From Membranipora membranacea (Eukaryota; Bryozoa; Gymnolaemata; Cheilostomatida; Membraniporidae), in assembly GCA_914767715.1 (NCBI GenBank), contig OU612073.1:3908001-3968000 (forward strand): a stretch of 60,000 nt of DNA, read 5' to 3'. The stretch's first letter is position 1, and the number at the start of each line of letters is the position of its first letter. This document shows positions 1 to 10,872 of the stretch, piece after piece. The position numbers and the translations under genes are program-made. The notes under the pieces were generated by a model. That model searched no databases and was not told where the DNA came from. It saw only the letters and a list, made by a program, of their open reading frames with translations.

Positions 1-1432
1 CCTCTTTACCTCATATAGACCCCTGTCAGCTCGCACCAAATTTTAGCTAACTGACTAGCTAGCTAATCATTCACCTGAGAACTGTGGTTTGGAGCTAAAC
101 ACTAAATATCACGAGAGTTATCGGTGATCTTGAGGCTCAGATCAAAATACCAGCCATGGCAGCCATTAACAATATTAAATCATAGGGAGCAGGCTCCCAA
201 TACCAAAAGTCCCCTGTTTATTGACATAAAAACCGTCATTATCAATCCCTCATTCTTCAGTCTGTAAAGAATATACAGACAAGACGGAGCTGCCTTTTGG
301 AAAACAGAGATGTGACCAATTTGTAGATCCTCAATATTTGTATTTGTATATATTGTCATGAACTCAAGCCCATGGGACAACTGAAACTATTATACAAGTA
401 TTACACCCATTGCTGAGGCTGTTTCCTATCACGCAGCTGTGAGACTGTCTGATGGCATCAATAATATCCAATTACCTGATAATACACCCTATTGACTTGC
501 TGCAGAAGCGAGTTCCAGTTCATCTAGGCAGCAATGTCTGCGCCAATTTGCTCTCAGTTTGTAGGCAGGTCAGAGCACACCTGGGGGTCCAACAATCCCC
601 AGTAGTCAGTGGACTGCAGTGGAATTTGAACCCACAACCTTCAACACTTGCGCGCGCTGAAGACCCATTTAATTACAAATACACACTGTATATGGAGTTT
701 TAATATTTTGAGAAGGAAAGCAAGCTACATAATCACTACATTTCGAAGCGTCAAATCAGGGAGTTTGGGACCAAACTCCCTGGTCAAATGGGGGGCATCG
801 AATGAGTTGTCCGCTTCTGATTCAAATAGATGCTTACGATTTCCAAGATACCAATACCTTAAAAAAAGCTGCAGTGGTCAGGATTTGAAGCCTCTCGCAT
901 AACAGTCTTTGCTGTTATCCGTTCACTCACCTGCTGCACCGAAACAGCATTTTTCGGTTCCCCCAAAGCTTGGCTCCAAAAAGTTATGGTTCCCCAAAAA
1001 TGAAGGAACACAAACTAATGCGAACAAAAATTAAACTAATCCTATTCCCATGCTTCAATAACTAGTATAATCGGCGTGATGTCAACGCATAGAACCATTG
1101 TGAATGTGAATAGCAGATGGGGTATTGATTTTAGACAGTGGTCTTTATTTGATAGTTTCAATAAGAATGAAAAAAAAAATTATTACTTTGAAACATTAAT
1201 TATAAGGGGTTGCACTAAATCATCACACACTCTGAAACACGAAAAAATTAGTGAGCTATCAAGTAAAGTGAGTATAGTAAAATTTGTGTACAAGTAGTAC
1301 ACAGGTTCCACCTAGTAGATTATTGGCGACAATAGTAGTTATAAAATCAGTCATAAAATATTTAGGAAATAGTAAAAGTATAAGCTATGGTGACAAAAAG
1401 TTGACACCTGCTACAGTTACTTGCACTGCTGT
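1..1432. other. non-coding stretch upstream of the caspase 3' end
   Basis: I see no convincing coding exon here. The stretch holds one tRNA-derived SINE copy on the minus strand (about 485-663, listed separately). A second, weaker tRNA-like remnant on the minus strand lies at about 845-945, where the reverse strand shows a B-box-like GGCTTCAAATCC. The rest is AT-rich sequence without recognisable structure. Confidence 0.5.
485..663 (-). repeat. tRNA-derived SINE copy (family A), partial
   Basis: On the reverse strand the sequence reads from a degraded B box (GGGTTCAAATTCC) into a unique body that includes the reverse of 'cacctgggggtccaacaatc' and 'tgcgccaatttgctctcagt'. The same body occurs at about 20300-20455, where the full tRNA-like head is preserved. 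Two copies of one body joined to a tRNA-like head identify a SINE family. This copy lacks a clear A box. Confidence 0.7.
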
Positions 1433-2413
1433 CTATTGATCAACCTTAGGATTTCCCCAATTTGGCTCCTGTGATTTCATCATTTTTAAGAACGAAAGTT
1501 TCTTGTTCAGACTTGTCGATAGAACTGGCTGCCAGAAAGACTCTGCTTGTTTCACTTCGGCAATTTGCATCTCACATATGTATTTGTTTGCCACTACAGA
1601 CCTCACTTCCCTGCACACATCATCAAACCAACCATGTACAGAGGCAGCTTCAACACTTGGCTTCCCTGAATTTTGGGCTCTCTCTTTAAGTTTGCTAACA
1701 GCTTCACAAAATTCATATAAAAAGTAAGAGCCTAAATTGCGATCAACAAATGACAGTTGTTCCCTCCCGACCGGATAAAATACTGCAGTGTCAGCTGATC
1801 TAGGAATGGGCCCCGATCCAAATAGATCATGATTATCACCTTTTGCCAAATAATCATCCATGCGTCCCCCTCGACAAGCCTGAATAAGAAAGATTTTCGG
1901 GATGTGTGGGAATTGTTTTTGAATTGGCATTATGAGGTGGTCATGGACATTTCTACCATGACAGTCACCTTCCAGGCTATGTTCGCCTTTTCCATTCAGA
2001 CAGCAGCTTATGTCCTGAGTATCCGAGAGCAGGAATATTTCATTATTGTGGCCATGTGACATAAGGACAACAAAAACAAAACTGTATGGTGGATGACCTT
2101 CTCTTGGCTCGATCTCATCAATGAATTTATCAAAGAACTTTCTGCCGTCGTTTTTATTAGATGTTAAATCATCTTCCCATTTAACATTGAGATCTCCACT
2201 TTTGATGCAGAATGTATCCTCAAGCTGCTTTGTGTTTCGAGTATAAGCAGCCAGATCAGTTGTCCTCCATTGATCGCCTCTAGGTAAGAGGTAATTGTAT
2301 CCGAATTTCTTATTTGTGATGATTACAAATAAACCTTTGCTCTCCGAGTGCAGTGCATATTCAAAGTGTGGTTCTGGGGATGTAGCAGGTTTTCTAACAA
2401 TGTATTTTGGACC
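1433..2413 (-). CDS. caspase (peptidase C14A), terminal exon carrying the whole catalytic domain
   Basis: A single exon of 981 bases encodes a complete p20-p10 caspase unit, a cysteine protease that cleaves after aspartate. Counting from the exon start, the catalytic His sits in LMSHG (about residue 120) and the catalytic Cys in IQACRGG (about residue 180). The p10 region shows TAVFYPVGREQLSFVDRN and GSYFLYEF. The open frame extends upstream to a Met at 2455, but the sequence just before 2413 is a good acceptor (CTATTGCAG), so I place the exon start there, in phase 0. The N-terminal exon or prodomain was not found; it should lie at higher coordinates, perhaps beyond the gypsy insertion. The frame ends in TGA-free sequence at a stop at 1433-1435. 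The domain is complete and both catalytic residues are present, so it is probably active. Executioner or initiator type cannot be told without the prodomain. Confidence 0.88.
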   Translation of the reverse strand, partial: GPKYIVRKPATSPEPHFEYALHSESKGLFVIITNKKFGYNYLLPRGDQWRTTDLAAYTRNTKQLEDTFCIKSGDLNVKWEDDLTSNKNDGRKFFDKFIDEIEPREGHPPYSFVFVVLMSHGHNNEIFLLSDTQDISCCLNGKGEHSLEGDCHGRNVHDHLIMPIQKQFPHIPKIFLIQACRGGRMDDYLAKGDNHDLFGSGPIPRSADTAVFYPVGREQLSFVDRNLGSYFLYEFCEAVSKLKERAQNSGKPSVEAASVHGWFDDVCREVRSVVANKYICEMQIAEVKQAESFWQPVLSTSLNKKLSFLKMMKSQEPNWGNPKVDQ

Positions 2414-2657
2414 CTGCAATAGTGAAATAGCAAATTTAAATAGCCCCTTATACACCTATTAATTTTTTTTTTCAGCTCAGTGACTGAACCTTCTATGTCA
2501 TAGATGTTAATTTTGTTTGATAAATGATGTTAATTTATTAGATTGAAAAACTATACAATGGTTCAGCTGTGGGTGTTATTGTGAGAGTTTACCATAGAGT
2601 TATTATATAATAACTTTATGGAGTCTACTCTATTTTGAGTGAGTGGGATAACTGTTT

Positions 2658-2925
2658 TATATTCAAGGGTTCTATGTCAAGGTGCAACTACAACTCCGAG
2701 TAGTGAATAGCGGGCTATCTAACTAGCGCCATCGACCCATTCTTTTTTGGGGATGGTGAGATGGCGCAATCGGTTAGCGCGCTTGCTATTCACTGCCAGG
2801 CGATTAGTGCCGCAGGAGTTGTAGGTTCGAGTCCCACTGGGGGAGCTTTCAAGGTTGATTGTTCCAGCCCCCAGCACCCTAGGGTTTATACCTCTCATAT
2901 TCAAGGGTTCTATGTCAAGGTGCAC
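2658..2925 (+). repeat. SINE (family B) with an inverted partner head, flanked by 28-bp direct repeats
   Basis: At 2757-2850 there is a tRNA-like head with an A box (GGTTAGCGCGC) and a B box (GGTTCGAGTCCC). A second copy of this family lies at 56955-57062. Just upstream, at 2686-2735, is the reverse complement of the same head, giving a head-to-head pair. The sequence starting ATATTCAAGGGTTCTATG and ending AAGGTGCA occurs at both 2658-2685 and 2898-2925 and brackets the pair. That looks like a target duplication or a duplicated SINE tail. Confidence 0.7.
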
Positions 2926-4335
2926 TTTCCACTTCTCTCAGAGTTTTGATGTTAAGAAATATGATGGGAATAATATAATGATTACAGATTGGGAATTACT
3001 CATGTCACAAGAAAGTCACTATACTCATCGATGTCACTACACAGATCCGACAACATTTGATGTGATTTATGAGCAGAGAATAATACACTCGACCAAATTA
3101 ATACACATTAAACACACAGCCTCAATTTGCACTTATTTTTGATTCAATGATACTATGACACTACACAATCCTATCATATTCAGCCGACATATAATTATCA
3201 CTCAAATTGTATTTACTGATTCTATGACACTGTGATACTGCCCTTCCTGTAATATCAAGACTGTCAAATGATAAAATTCCCAACACTCTAAAATTATCTT
3301 GAAAAAACGAATGACGATAATTCTACAGGCAGGCAGGACCACATTAAGCAACCTATGCTTGGCAACAGAGGCTGTCTCCATAAATATATTTGATGGATTT
3401 AAAAAGAGTTTAATCTCCTTGTTGTTCAAGTATGAGGCAAATAATCCTGTGTGGGATGCTGCCAATTTGCGGCCAGTTGAGATGAAATTGAATGCAAAAA
3501 GCAAAGAATTATAAAAATTTGAATGTTGATAACCTTCTATTTCTGGCAATGAAGAATGCTGTTGATAGAACTGGTGTCTGCAACAACCAATTTTTTGTAT
3601 AGTACATCTGCCAATAAAAAAGGGACTGGTTTTCTACTTGTAAAATTCTACACCCTGACATTACTCCCTAGTTTGTTTGACAGGGCCCCGGGGGTATCTG
3701 ACTTCTTGGGTGGTGGTGGCAGGAAGGGTGTTAGTTAGTGGCATTTCATCAACAATCCCACACCATACTAGCCTTCTCACATGGCTAAAAAGTAGCCATG
3801 TGAGAAGGCTACATCGCCACGTACTCGTGGTTCAGTTTTTTTATGACTAATGAAGGAGATTGGTACAATAGATAGTTTTTGAATCAGAAGGACTACAATC
3901 TAATGTGGGCTCAAGGTGCTGCTGTTACACTCACCATTGTGATTCTTGATTTCTGTGTCTTCTTCACAGCTGATTTGTGACTTTGTACCTAGGGTCTACA
4001 ATAGAAACCGGGGTCATCCATCACAAATTCAGCAAGAGCATAGTTACTAATACTGTGAGGAACGGAATTGGTACTACGCCTATACTAAAGTATATGCTGT
4101 GTACTATTGTTGTACTATAGTTGTTCTATAACCGTCCTACTTTTAAATCTGGTTCTAACTATGGTTCTAGTAATGGTTTTAACTCTTGCACTCAGGACAC
4201 TTCTAAATGTCACTTTATTGTCGTGTTATTCATTTGTAGATCTAATTTGGAGTTGCCTCCCTTCGTGCACTGAAGAAAGACAAGATTGCTCAAATCTATT
4301 AAAATGTGGTTCCAATTGGTAATGCTAGCACTCTG
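2926..4335. other. non-coding stretch with a short perfect hairpin
   Basis: I recognise no gene here. At 3770-3811 there is a perfect inverted repeat (AGCCTTCTCACATGGCT, spacer of about 7 bases, then its complement). A minus-strand open frame at 3202-3549 has no recognisable domain, and I do not call it a gene. A GC-rich patch follows 3680. Confidence 0.45.
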
Positions 4336-4340
4336 GTGAG

Positions 4341-4521
4341 TGTTGTGTCCTCATGTGCAGTGATCGCTAATTAAGTCACGTGCTCATTTAGCCATCACAA
4401 TTATAATCAGTTGATATACAGTTGATCACATATACACAATGGTCACGTAATAAATGTACACGCTCCAACAGCAAATCAAACAGCTTGATTTATATACAAC
4501 CAACAAAACACAAAATAAACA
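4341..4521 (+). repeat. 5' LTR of the gypsy element
   Basis: This 181-bp LTR begins TGTTGTGTCC and ends AAAATAAACA. The left edge is fixed by the GTGAG duplication and the right edge by alignment of 4415-4521 with 8705-8811. It is short for a gypsy LTR. The sequence AATAAATGTACACG inside could hold a polyadenylation signal. Confidence 0.9.
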
Positions 4522-4539
4522 TTGGCGACGAGGATAAAA
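4522..4539 (+). other. putative primer-binding site
   Basis: TTGGCGACGAGGATAAAA follows the 5' LTR directly. 'TGGCGAC' starts of this kind are usual for primer-binding sites of Ty3/gypsy elements related to Mag/SURL; that comparison is from memory. The priming tRNA was not identified. Confidence 0.6.
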
Positions 4540-4663
4540 CTAAAAAGGATTGAGGTGGAGAAGGAGACTATGCCAAAGAGGGTGATAGATCCATAAACAG
4601 ACGGTACGCAGCCAAACACAGACACAGACTAAGCGAAGAACAGAAGCCCATGACAGTGACGGC

Positions 4664-4795
4664 ATGGGCCCCTGGGACTTGCATGTCTTTACTTTGCCAA
4701 TGTCCACTATCAACCACCCAAAAAACACCAGTGTTTTTTTGGTGGTTGATAGTGGACATTGGCAAAGTAAAGACATGCAAGTCCCAGGGGCCCAT
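4664..4795. repeat. long near-perfect hairpin nested in the gypsy leader
   Basis: The sequence from ATGGGCCCCTGGGACTTGCA runs into its own inverted copy, which ends TGCAAGTCCCAGGGGCCCAT. The arms are about 60 bases with a spacer of only a few bases around a run of A/T. It lies between the primer-binding site and gag, where no such structure belongs, so it looks like a small fold-back element inserted into the retrotransposon. A weaker hairpin at 24083-24177 has the same design. Confidence 0.85.
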
Positions 4796-4920
4796 GAGTG
4801 AAGGGGACAGAAAAAACTATCAGAATAAGATAAGTTGATTTCCGATTACTTGTAGTACTAATTGTAAACCTTTACCCATTAGAAAATTTTCACTGAATAG
4901 CGCATATCAGATCATAAAAG

Positions 4921-5817
4921 ATGAGTCTAGATATAGGACGCCCAGGTAATTTTGAGGTAGAAGGTGAGGCAAGTGTAGTAGCTACAGCTTGGTTGGTATG
5001 GATCGAGGAGTTCGATTGCTATGCTGATTGTAAGGGTTTGTTCAACCCCAGTGGAACTTCCGCTAAGGAAACATCGCTTAGGAGACAACGCCAGGCATTG
5101 TTGTTGTTCTGTGGTGGACCACGTGTTCGGGAGGTGCTTAAGAATCATAACGATTCAATTGAGGAGGTTACTGAAAAATGTCAGCCCGGTGATTATGATG
5201 GCAAATCTTGAATGCACATTTTTTGGTAAAACCAAATAAAAGGTTCATGCGTCATGTGTTTAGGCAAATGCGTCAGACTGCAGGTGAGACGATAGTTCAA
5301 TTCGTAGGTAGACTTAGGTTCTGTAGGCTGTGAGTACGTTGATGTTAATGACTCGATAGTTGATCAGATTGTTTCAGGCTGCTATTACGATGCTCTTAGA
5401 AAAAAGTTCTAAGAAGCAGGGGCAACTCTCGACATAGCAAAGCTAATGAGTATTTCAGCATCAAATGAAGCGGTCGAAATGCAAAATAGGGAAATGAGAA
5501 ATGGTCAAAACCCTGGTGCTAGCGCTAATGCTAAAATTAATGCTCATGAATTTCTCAATGCAACAGGTGGTGTCAACTGATTAGGCTCATTTGTTAGGCA
5601 TGGAAATAGTGGCGGCAAGCCAAAACCCAGATATGAAAACTCAAATGGTGGTAAATCCTACAGAGGTACATCAAATCGTAAGTCAGCTGAATCATGCTAT
5701 AGGTGTGGTTCTTCGAATCATATTGGTAGTGATACTAACTGCCCAGCTAAGGATAAGCAGTGTAATAAATGCTTAAAAATAGGTCATTTTGCTACTGTGT
5801 GTAGAAGTGTTGAACCT
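4921..5817 (+). pseudogene. gypsy gag with two CCHC zinc knuckles, frameshifted
   Basis: The frame opens with an ATG at 4921 and stays open to 5211. It then continues in other frames through a capsid-like region (about 5210-5330) with several stops. The nucleocapsid region at about 5694-5810 has two CCHC knuckles: CYRCGSSNHIGSDTNC (CX2CX4HX5C) and CNKCLKIGHFATVC (CX2CX4HX4C). Gag packages the element RNA. The frame breaks make this copy a pseudogene. Confidence 0.8.
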
Positions 5818-6978
5818 AAGAAAAAGGTGCATTCCATATTGTCAGCTGGTAGTCAAAGTGCTGATCAAGGTCAGGCAGCATTTCAGTGCAAAACTATCAG
5901 GCCGAAGTTTAATCTAGACAAGCTTGAAATCAGAGTAGGAAACATTCCGCTTGATGTGCTTGTAGACTCTGGCTCACAGAGCAATGTGATTTGTAAAGAC
6001 ACATTTGATTTACTTGTGTCAAGAGGTCTTAGAGCCAAAGTAGAGCCAACAGACCTGGAACTGCTTCCGAATACTGCTGATAAGCCCTTAGACTTGTTCG
6101 GATGCTTCAATGCGGAACTAGAAGCAGGAAATCAGCGGGCAACAGCTGAAATCATAATTATTAATGATAGGGATCAGACGTCGTTGTTGAGTAATGATAC
6201 ATCTCACACACTAAAACTAATCAAAATAGGCTACAACGTAGGAGTAAATAGCTTAGATTCTAATACCAGTAATGTCAGTAATTACGGTAGTCTGCTAGAT
6301 AACTATGAGAATTTATTTTCAGGCGTAGGTAAATTCAAAGGCCCAGATATAAAAATAGGAATAGATCCTAATGTAGCTCCAGTGTGTCAACCATATAATC
6401 GCGTTCCATTCGCACTGAGGAGTAAAGTAGAGGCTAAACTAGAACAGCTAGTTAAATCAGATATCATAGAGGTAGTAGCAAAGCCTACACAGTGGATTTC
6501 ACCTTTGATTTCTGAACCTAAGGCTAATTGTGATATTAGGTTATGTGTTGATATGCGTAGGGCAAACCAGGCAATTATTAGAGAAAGACATCCCATGCCG
6601 ACTGTTGATGATTTATTACAGGATATGAATGGCAGCAAGGTTTTCAGCAAATTAGACATGAAGGAAGGCTTCACGCAATTTGCGCTGCATCCTGATTCAA
6701 GGGATATCACAACATTCAGTTGTCACATTGGCTTATACCGATATAAGAGGTTATTTTATGGTTGCTCTATGGCTCTAGAGAAATTTTATGCAGAGATTCA
6801 TAGATTGATTCAAGGCATTCCAGGTGTAGCAAACCTCGCTGATGATATTATTATACGTGGCTCAGACAGAGCTGAGCATGATGCTAGATTGATACAGGTT
6901 CTGGACAGGCTCAAATCAGCAGGATTGACACTCAACAGGCAGAAGTGTACATTTGGTGTTGATGAGTTGAATTTGTAG
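5797..6978 (+). pseudogene. gypsy pol: aspartic protease and reverse transcriptase
   Basis: The 393-residue open frame begins within the nucleocapsid tail. The protease active site reads VLVDSGSQSNV (D-S-G) at about residues 50-60. The reverse transcriptase follows, with RLCVDMRRAN, the first catalytic Asp in FSKLDMKEGF, and the palm motif NLADDIII in place of the usual YxDD; both Asp residues are present. A stop near 6976 interrupts the thumb. Reading resumes downstream in another frame (FVGHKLSAKGI type). Confidence 0.88.
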
Positions 6979-7760
6979 GTCATAAACTATCAGCAAAGGG
7001 CATCGATCCGATGGCTGGTAAAGTTGATGCTATAGTAAACGCTAAGGAACCAACATGCATAGAGGAGTTGCGTTCTTTCTTAGGATTAGCTAATTATTGT
7101 AGCAAGTTCATACCAGATTTCTCGACCAAGACATAACCACTGAGCAGACTGAAAAAGCAGCCAGTAGATGGCAAGCAGAAAGGTGTCAAAGAAAAATTTG
7201 TTCTCAACCAAGAGCAGATAGTAGCGTTTGAGAAAGTGAAGAAAAGTCTAGCCAGTAGTGAGACTTTAGGTTATTTTGATCTCAAATATCCAAATAAGGT
7301 GGTAGCTGATGCAAGTCCTTTTGGTTAAGGTGCTGTCCTTATCCAGGATCAGGAGGATGGACCACGGCTTATTAGCTATGCATCGAGAAGTTTGAGTGAT
7401 GTTGAATCTAGATACCATCAGACTGAAAGGGAAGCTCTAAGTTTGGTATGGGCATGTGAAAGATTCAAGCCATATTTGATAGGCAATAAGTTCGATTTGG
7501 TTACAGACCATGAGCCACTGAAGGTTATTTATGGTCCGCGTTCAAAACCATGTGCTAGGATTGAACGCTGGGTGTTACGTCTTATGCCATATGATTACAC
7601 TGTAGTTTATTGGCCAGGTAGCAAAAACGTAGCAGACCCTCTCTCAAGGCTCTCAGCAAGTAAAGTTTGTGATTTGTCTCTCGCAAACAAGGCTGAAGCA
7701 TATGTTAGATTTGTAGCTTTAAATTCTGTACCCAGACCTATGACCGCTAAAGAGATATAG
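6979..7760 (+). pseudogene. gypsy pol: connection region and RNase H, interrupted by stops
   Basis: The sequence continues the typical post-RT region ('LRSFLGLANYC' type at about 7070), with in-frame stops near 7133 and 7326. The longest remaining frame, 7392-7760, shows the RNase H core: EREALSLVWACERFKPYL, VTDHEPLKVIY and the end motif GSKNVADPLSRL. The Asp of VADASPFG lies just before the stop near 7326. Confidence 0.85.
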
Positions 7761-7769
7761 AAAATTTCT

Positions 7770-8704
7770 TTGGATGACGAGGAATTATCCATTGGTAGGA
7801 AATGCATAAATTCAAATAATTTTGATGTTTGTGGTATATCAAAGTCAAATAAGCTAATTAGTGGTGAATTGTGTGTGATAGGAAACCTAGTATTGAGAGG
7901 CAGCAGAATAGTCATACCCTCTCAACTCAGACCACATGTTTTAAATTTAGCTCATACAGGACATCTAGGGGTTGTTGGTACAAAGAGGAATTTGAGGACT
8001 AAGGTTTGGTGGCCAATCATTGATAGCGATGTGGACAAACACATCAAAGCATGTCATGAGTGTCAATTAGTAGGTAAACCAAGTTCTCCGGAACCCATGT
8101 TGAGTTCTGACCTCCCAACAGCGCCATGGAAGGAAGTTGCGGTAGATCATTTTGGTCCATTTGGTCATTCTAGCCAGTACTTGGCTACTTGCTTGTTGTT
8201 ATTGACTATTATAGTAGGTATTTTGAGTGCATTCCGGTGAAATCGACCAGTGCTGCAACCACACTAAAGATATTAGATGAAGTTTTTTTCAAACTCATGG
8301 AATCCCACAGTACTTGAAAAGTGATTCAGGATCACCTTTCATCTCGGAAGATTTTAGGAAATTTTGTGAGAAATTGGCAATTAAACACAGTAGGGGTACA
8401 CCTAAGTGGCCGTAAGGTAATGGTCTTGTTGAATCATCGATGAAGTCCATAAAGAAAAGGCTTCAAATAGCCGTGACTACAAGAAAAGATTGGGAAGTGA
8501 ACTCCACAAGTATTTATTTTCTTATAGAAATACACCCCATCCTGCGACTGGTAAGAGTCCAGCAGAATTATTATTTGGTCGTAAGCTGCGTATCAAATTA
8601 CCGATGTAAGATAATGATAGTAAGTTAGATGATATTAAGGTCAGACAGCATGACGCCGAATATAAGGCTAAAGTAAAAGAATACACTGACCGTAAGCGCA
8701 AGTG
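7770..8704 (+). pseudogene. gypsy integrase, frameshifted and C-terminally deleted
   Basis: The first frame (7770-8240) carries the HHCC zinc domain (HTGHLG ... HIKACHEC) and the first catalytic Asp in VAVDHFGPFG. After a frameshift near 8240 the second Asp appears in LKSDSGSPF (about 8313-8340). The Glu appears in GNGLVESSMKS (about 8417-8450), after an in-frame stop at about 8414. All three DDE residues can therefore be traced, but not in one frame. The coding region is cut off at about 8704 where it meets the truncated 3' LTR. Confidence 0.85.
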
Positions 8705-8811
8705 TATACAGTTGATCACATATACACAATGGTCACATAATAAATGTACATGCTCCAACAACAAATCAAACAGTTTGATTTATATACAACCAACAAAACA
8801 CAAAATAAACA
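8705..8811 (+). repeat. truncated 3' LTR of the gypsy element
   Basis: These 107 bases match 4415-4521 with about five differences and end at the same AAATAAACA, followed by the GTGAG duplication. The first 74 bases of the LTR are missing and the junction is with integrase sequence. This shows an internal deletion after insertion, or reverse transcription of a deleted template. Confidence 0.9.
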
Positions 8812-9540
8812 GTGAGTACGAGGTATTTAACTTTTAATTTCTAGCGACGAACAGCTGGTTCCCACTACTCCACAAAGTAATTTACTAGGGGTTGTTATTG
8901 AGCCTGACGTTTTCTTAGCTTCACTAGAAGTTGCCTTCAAGCTGTTTAAAGAAAGGTTCCTGCCGATAACCTGTTAAAACCCCTGTCTTGTTCTAACAGT
9001 AAAACTCTCAATGAATTTTTGAGACAATACTCTTGCACCACAAAGTCAAGATAGTCTTTAGATGTTGGCACGACACAATCACTATTTATGAATGTGTTCA
9101 GGTGCGTTTGATAGTTTGTTATTCAACTTAGGTGACTGATCTTAATTATGAGTACCTACTTGATCTCTGTATAGTGCCTGGAAGCAGGGAGAATTCTCCC
9201 TGCTGGAAGCTCAATCAGGTAATCAAGGCGGTATATCAGTATCACAGGCCTCTTAGCCAAGTTTATCAAATTAGCTAAAGACTCCAACACAATTTCTAGT
9301 GAAGGAAAGAGGAATCAGTCTGTGGTCACTCTAAAATTGATGTTCAAATTCTATATTCAATGTTGAATTAATGGTTTCACAGATGAGAGGTATCTTATCT
9401 TAATTCAAGAGTGGCTTACTCCTTCAAAACACAGGAATCTAATCCTAAACTATTAATCTTAATCTATTTAACCCCCAAACAGATATGACTACTATTTATT
9501 TCTGTTCTGCTTTAACAGTAGTTCCCAATGATGCTTCTCA

Positions 9541-9766
9541 ATGATGCGAATTTTCTGCGTTTAACTGTGGGTCACAATGATTTCCGACTTTGATATGAGC
9601 ACAGACGCGAATTACCTGCATTTAAATGTGGGTCACAATGATTTCCTACTTTGATATGAGCACAGACGCGAATTACCTGCGTTTAACTGTGGGTTACAAT
9701 GATTTCCGACTTTGATATGAGCACAGACGCGAATTACCTGCGTTTAACTGTGGGTCACAATGATTA
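9541..9766. repeat. 61-bp tandem repeat, about 3.7 copies
   Basis: The unit begins GCGAATTACCTGCGTTTAAC and ends TGATATGAGCACAGAC. It occurs at about 9544-9607, 9607-9667 and 9668-9728, with a final partial copy to about 9766. The copies differ at a few positions (for example TTTAACTG against TTTAAATG). Confidence 0.85.
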
Positions 9767-10320
9767 AACCTCCTAAAGTTAATTTTGAATCCTGTTTTAG
9801 AGTGTTGTTATAGTAACAATTAATCACGGCTTACTTCAGTTGATTGCAAAAATGTCTTATGAACTCTTAGTGAATTTGACCTAACGTTTGAGTACCTGAC
9901 GAACTGTCCCGAATTACTTCGCCAATTACTATATTATGCATAGAAATCAACTACAACAGTTTATTCACTAAAGTTATGGTTTATTGTCTTGATACTTATA
10001 AAAAAATGATAATGTAATTCAAATGATACTCACAGTATATTAGTCCTTAGACTCCACTTTAGTTTTAGCGTTCTCACAAAGATCTCTGATTTAAAGCTAG
10101 CATTTATTAAATCAAAATATAATATCTTTTATTAGCTATGTAAAAAGGTGACTGTGCTGCTCAAAGATTTAAACTGTAATGATTTACTGTTCAAATTGAT
10201 GGTTGTAGTTGCGATATTGTTTATCTGTATAGAATTTCATGCATGGCGTCTAGTTATTCATATAGTTTAGTCTGAGCCCCCCAGGCTTTTGCCTCCGTCC
10301 GCCGGCACGCCCGCCCGCCC

Positions 10321-10872
10321 GTAACCTGTAACTAACTTATTTAATAGTTTCATGCATGATATAATACCTATTATTCAAAGGAACCAATCAATATATTTGC
10401 CTAACTAAAAAAAGCACAAGGGATGCCTTTCAATCGCAGTATGAAATGTCTTTTGAGCAAACAATTGTACTCCATAAGTCTACAAAAGAGCTTTTAATAT
10501 GATCTTTGATTAACTACAGATTTGGTAACCAACGTTGAATGGCATAGTGCACAGTGGCATTGTTACAGGTTCTTACAAAGAAGTGAATACACTGCTTGAT
10601 ATGACCACCATCTGATGTCTAGTTAACTAATCAATGCCACTGTGCACTATGCCATTCAACGTTGGTTACCAAATCTGTAGATATTCAAAGATCATATTAA
10701 AAGCTTTTTTGTAGACTTATGCAGTACAATTGTTTGCTCAAAAGACATTTCATACTGCGATTGAAAGGCATCCTTTGTGCTTTTTTTAGTTAGGCAAATA
10801 TATTGATTGGTTCCTTTGAATAATAGGTATTATATCATGCATGAAACTATTAAATAAATTAGTTACTGGTTG
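10321..10872. mobile_element. 550-bp fold-back element with 240-bp inverted arms
   Basis: The left arm (10321-10562) and right arm (10632-10872) are inverted copies of each other over about 240 bp. Examples are GGTAACCAACGTTGAATGGC against GCCATTCAACGTTGGTTACC, and CATGCATGATATAATACC against its complement. The spacer is about 70 bp and no protein is encoded. This is the form of a non-autonomous fold-back transposon. No clear target duplication was seen. Confidence 0.85.

Larger units (their letters stand above)
4336..8816 (+). mobile_element. Ty3/gypsy LTR retrotransposon, internally deleted and decayed, with 5-bp TSD
   Basis: The element runs 4341-8811 and is flanked by the target duplication GTGAG (4336-4340 and 8812-8816). 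It has a 181-bp 5' LTR (TGTTGTG...AAACA), a primer-binding site, gag with two zinc knuckles, protease, reverse transcriptase, RNase H and integrase in Ty3/gypsy order. Only the last 107 bp of the 3' LTR remains, joined directly to the end of the integrase coding region, so the integrase C-terminus, polypurine tract and U3 have been lost. Several frameshifts and in-frame stops interrupt gag and pol, so it cannot be autonomous. The LTR remnants differ at only a few positions, so the insertion is not very old. Confidence 0.93.

Noticed and set aside
3202-3549. Minus-strand 115-residue frame as the caspase N-terminal exon
   Set aside because: No CARD or death-effector pattern and no good donor in the needed phase; not supported.
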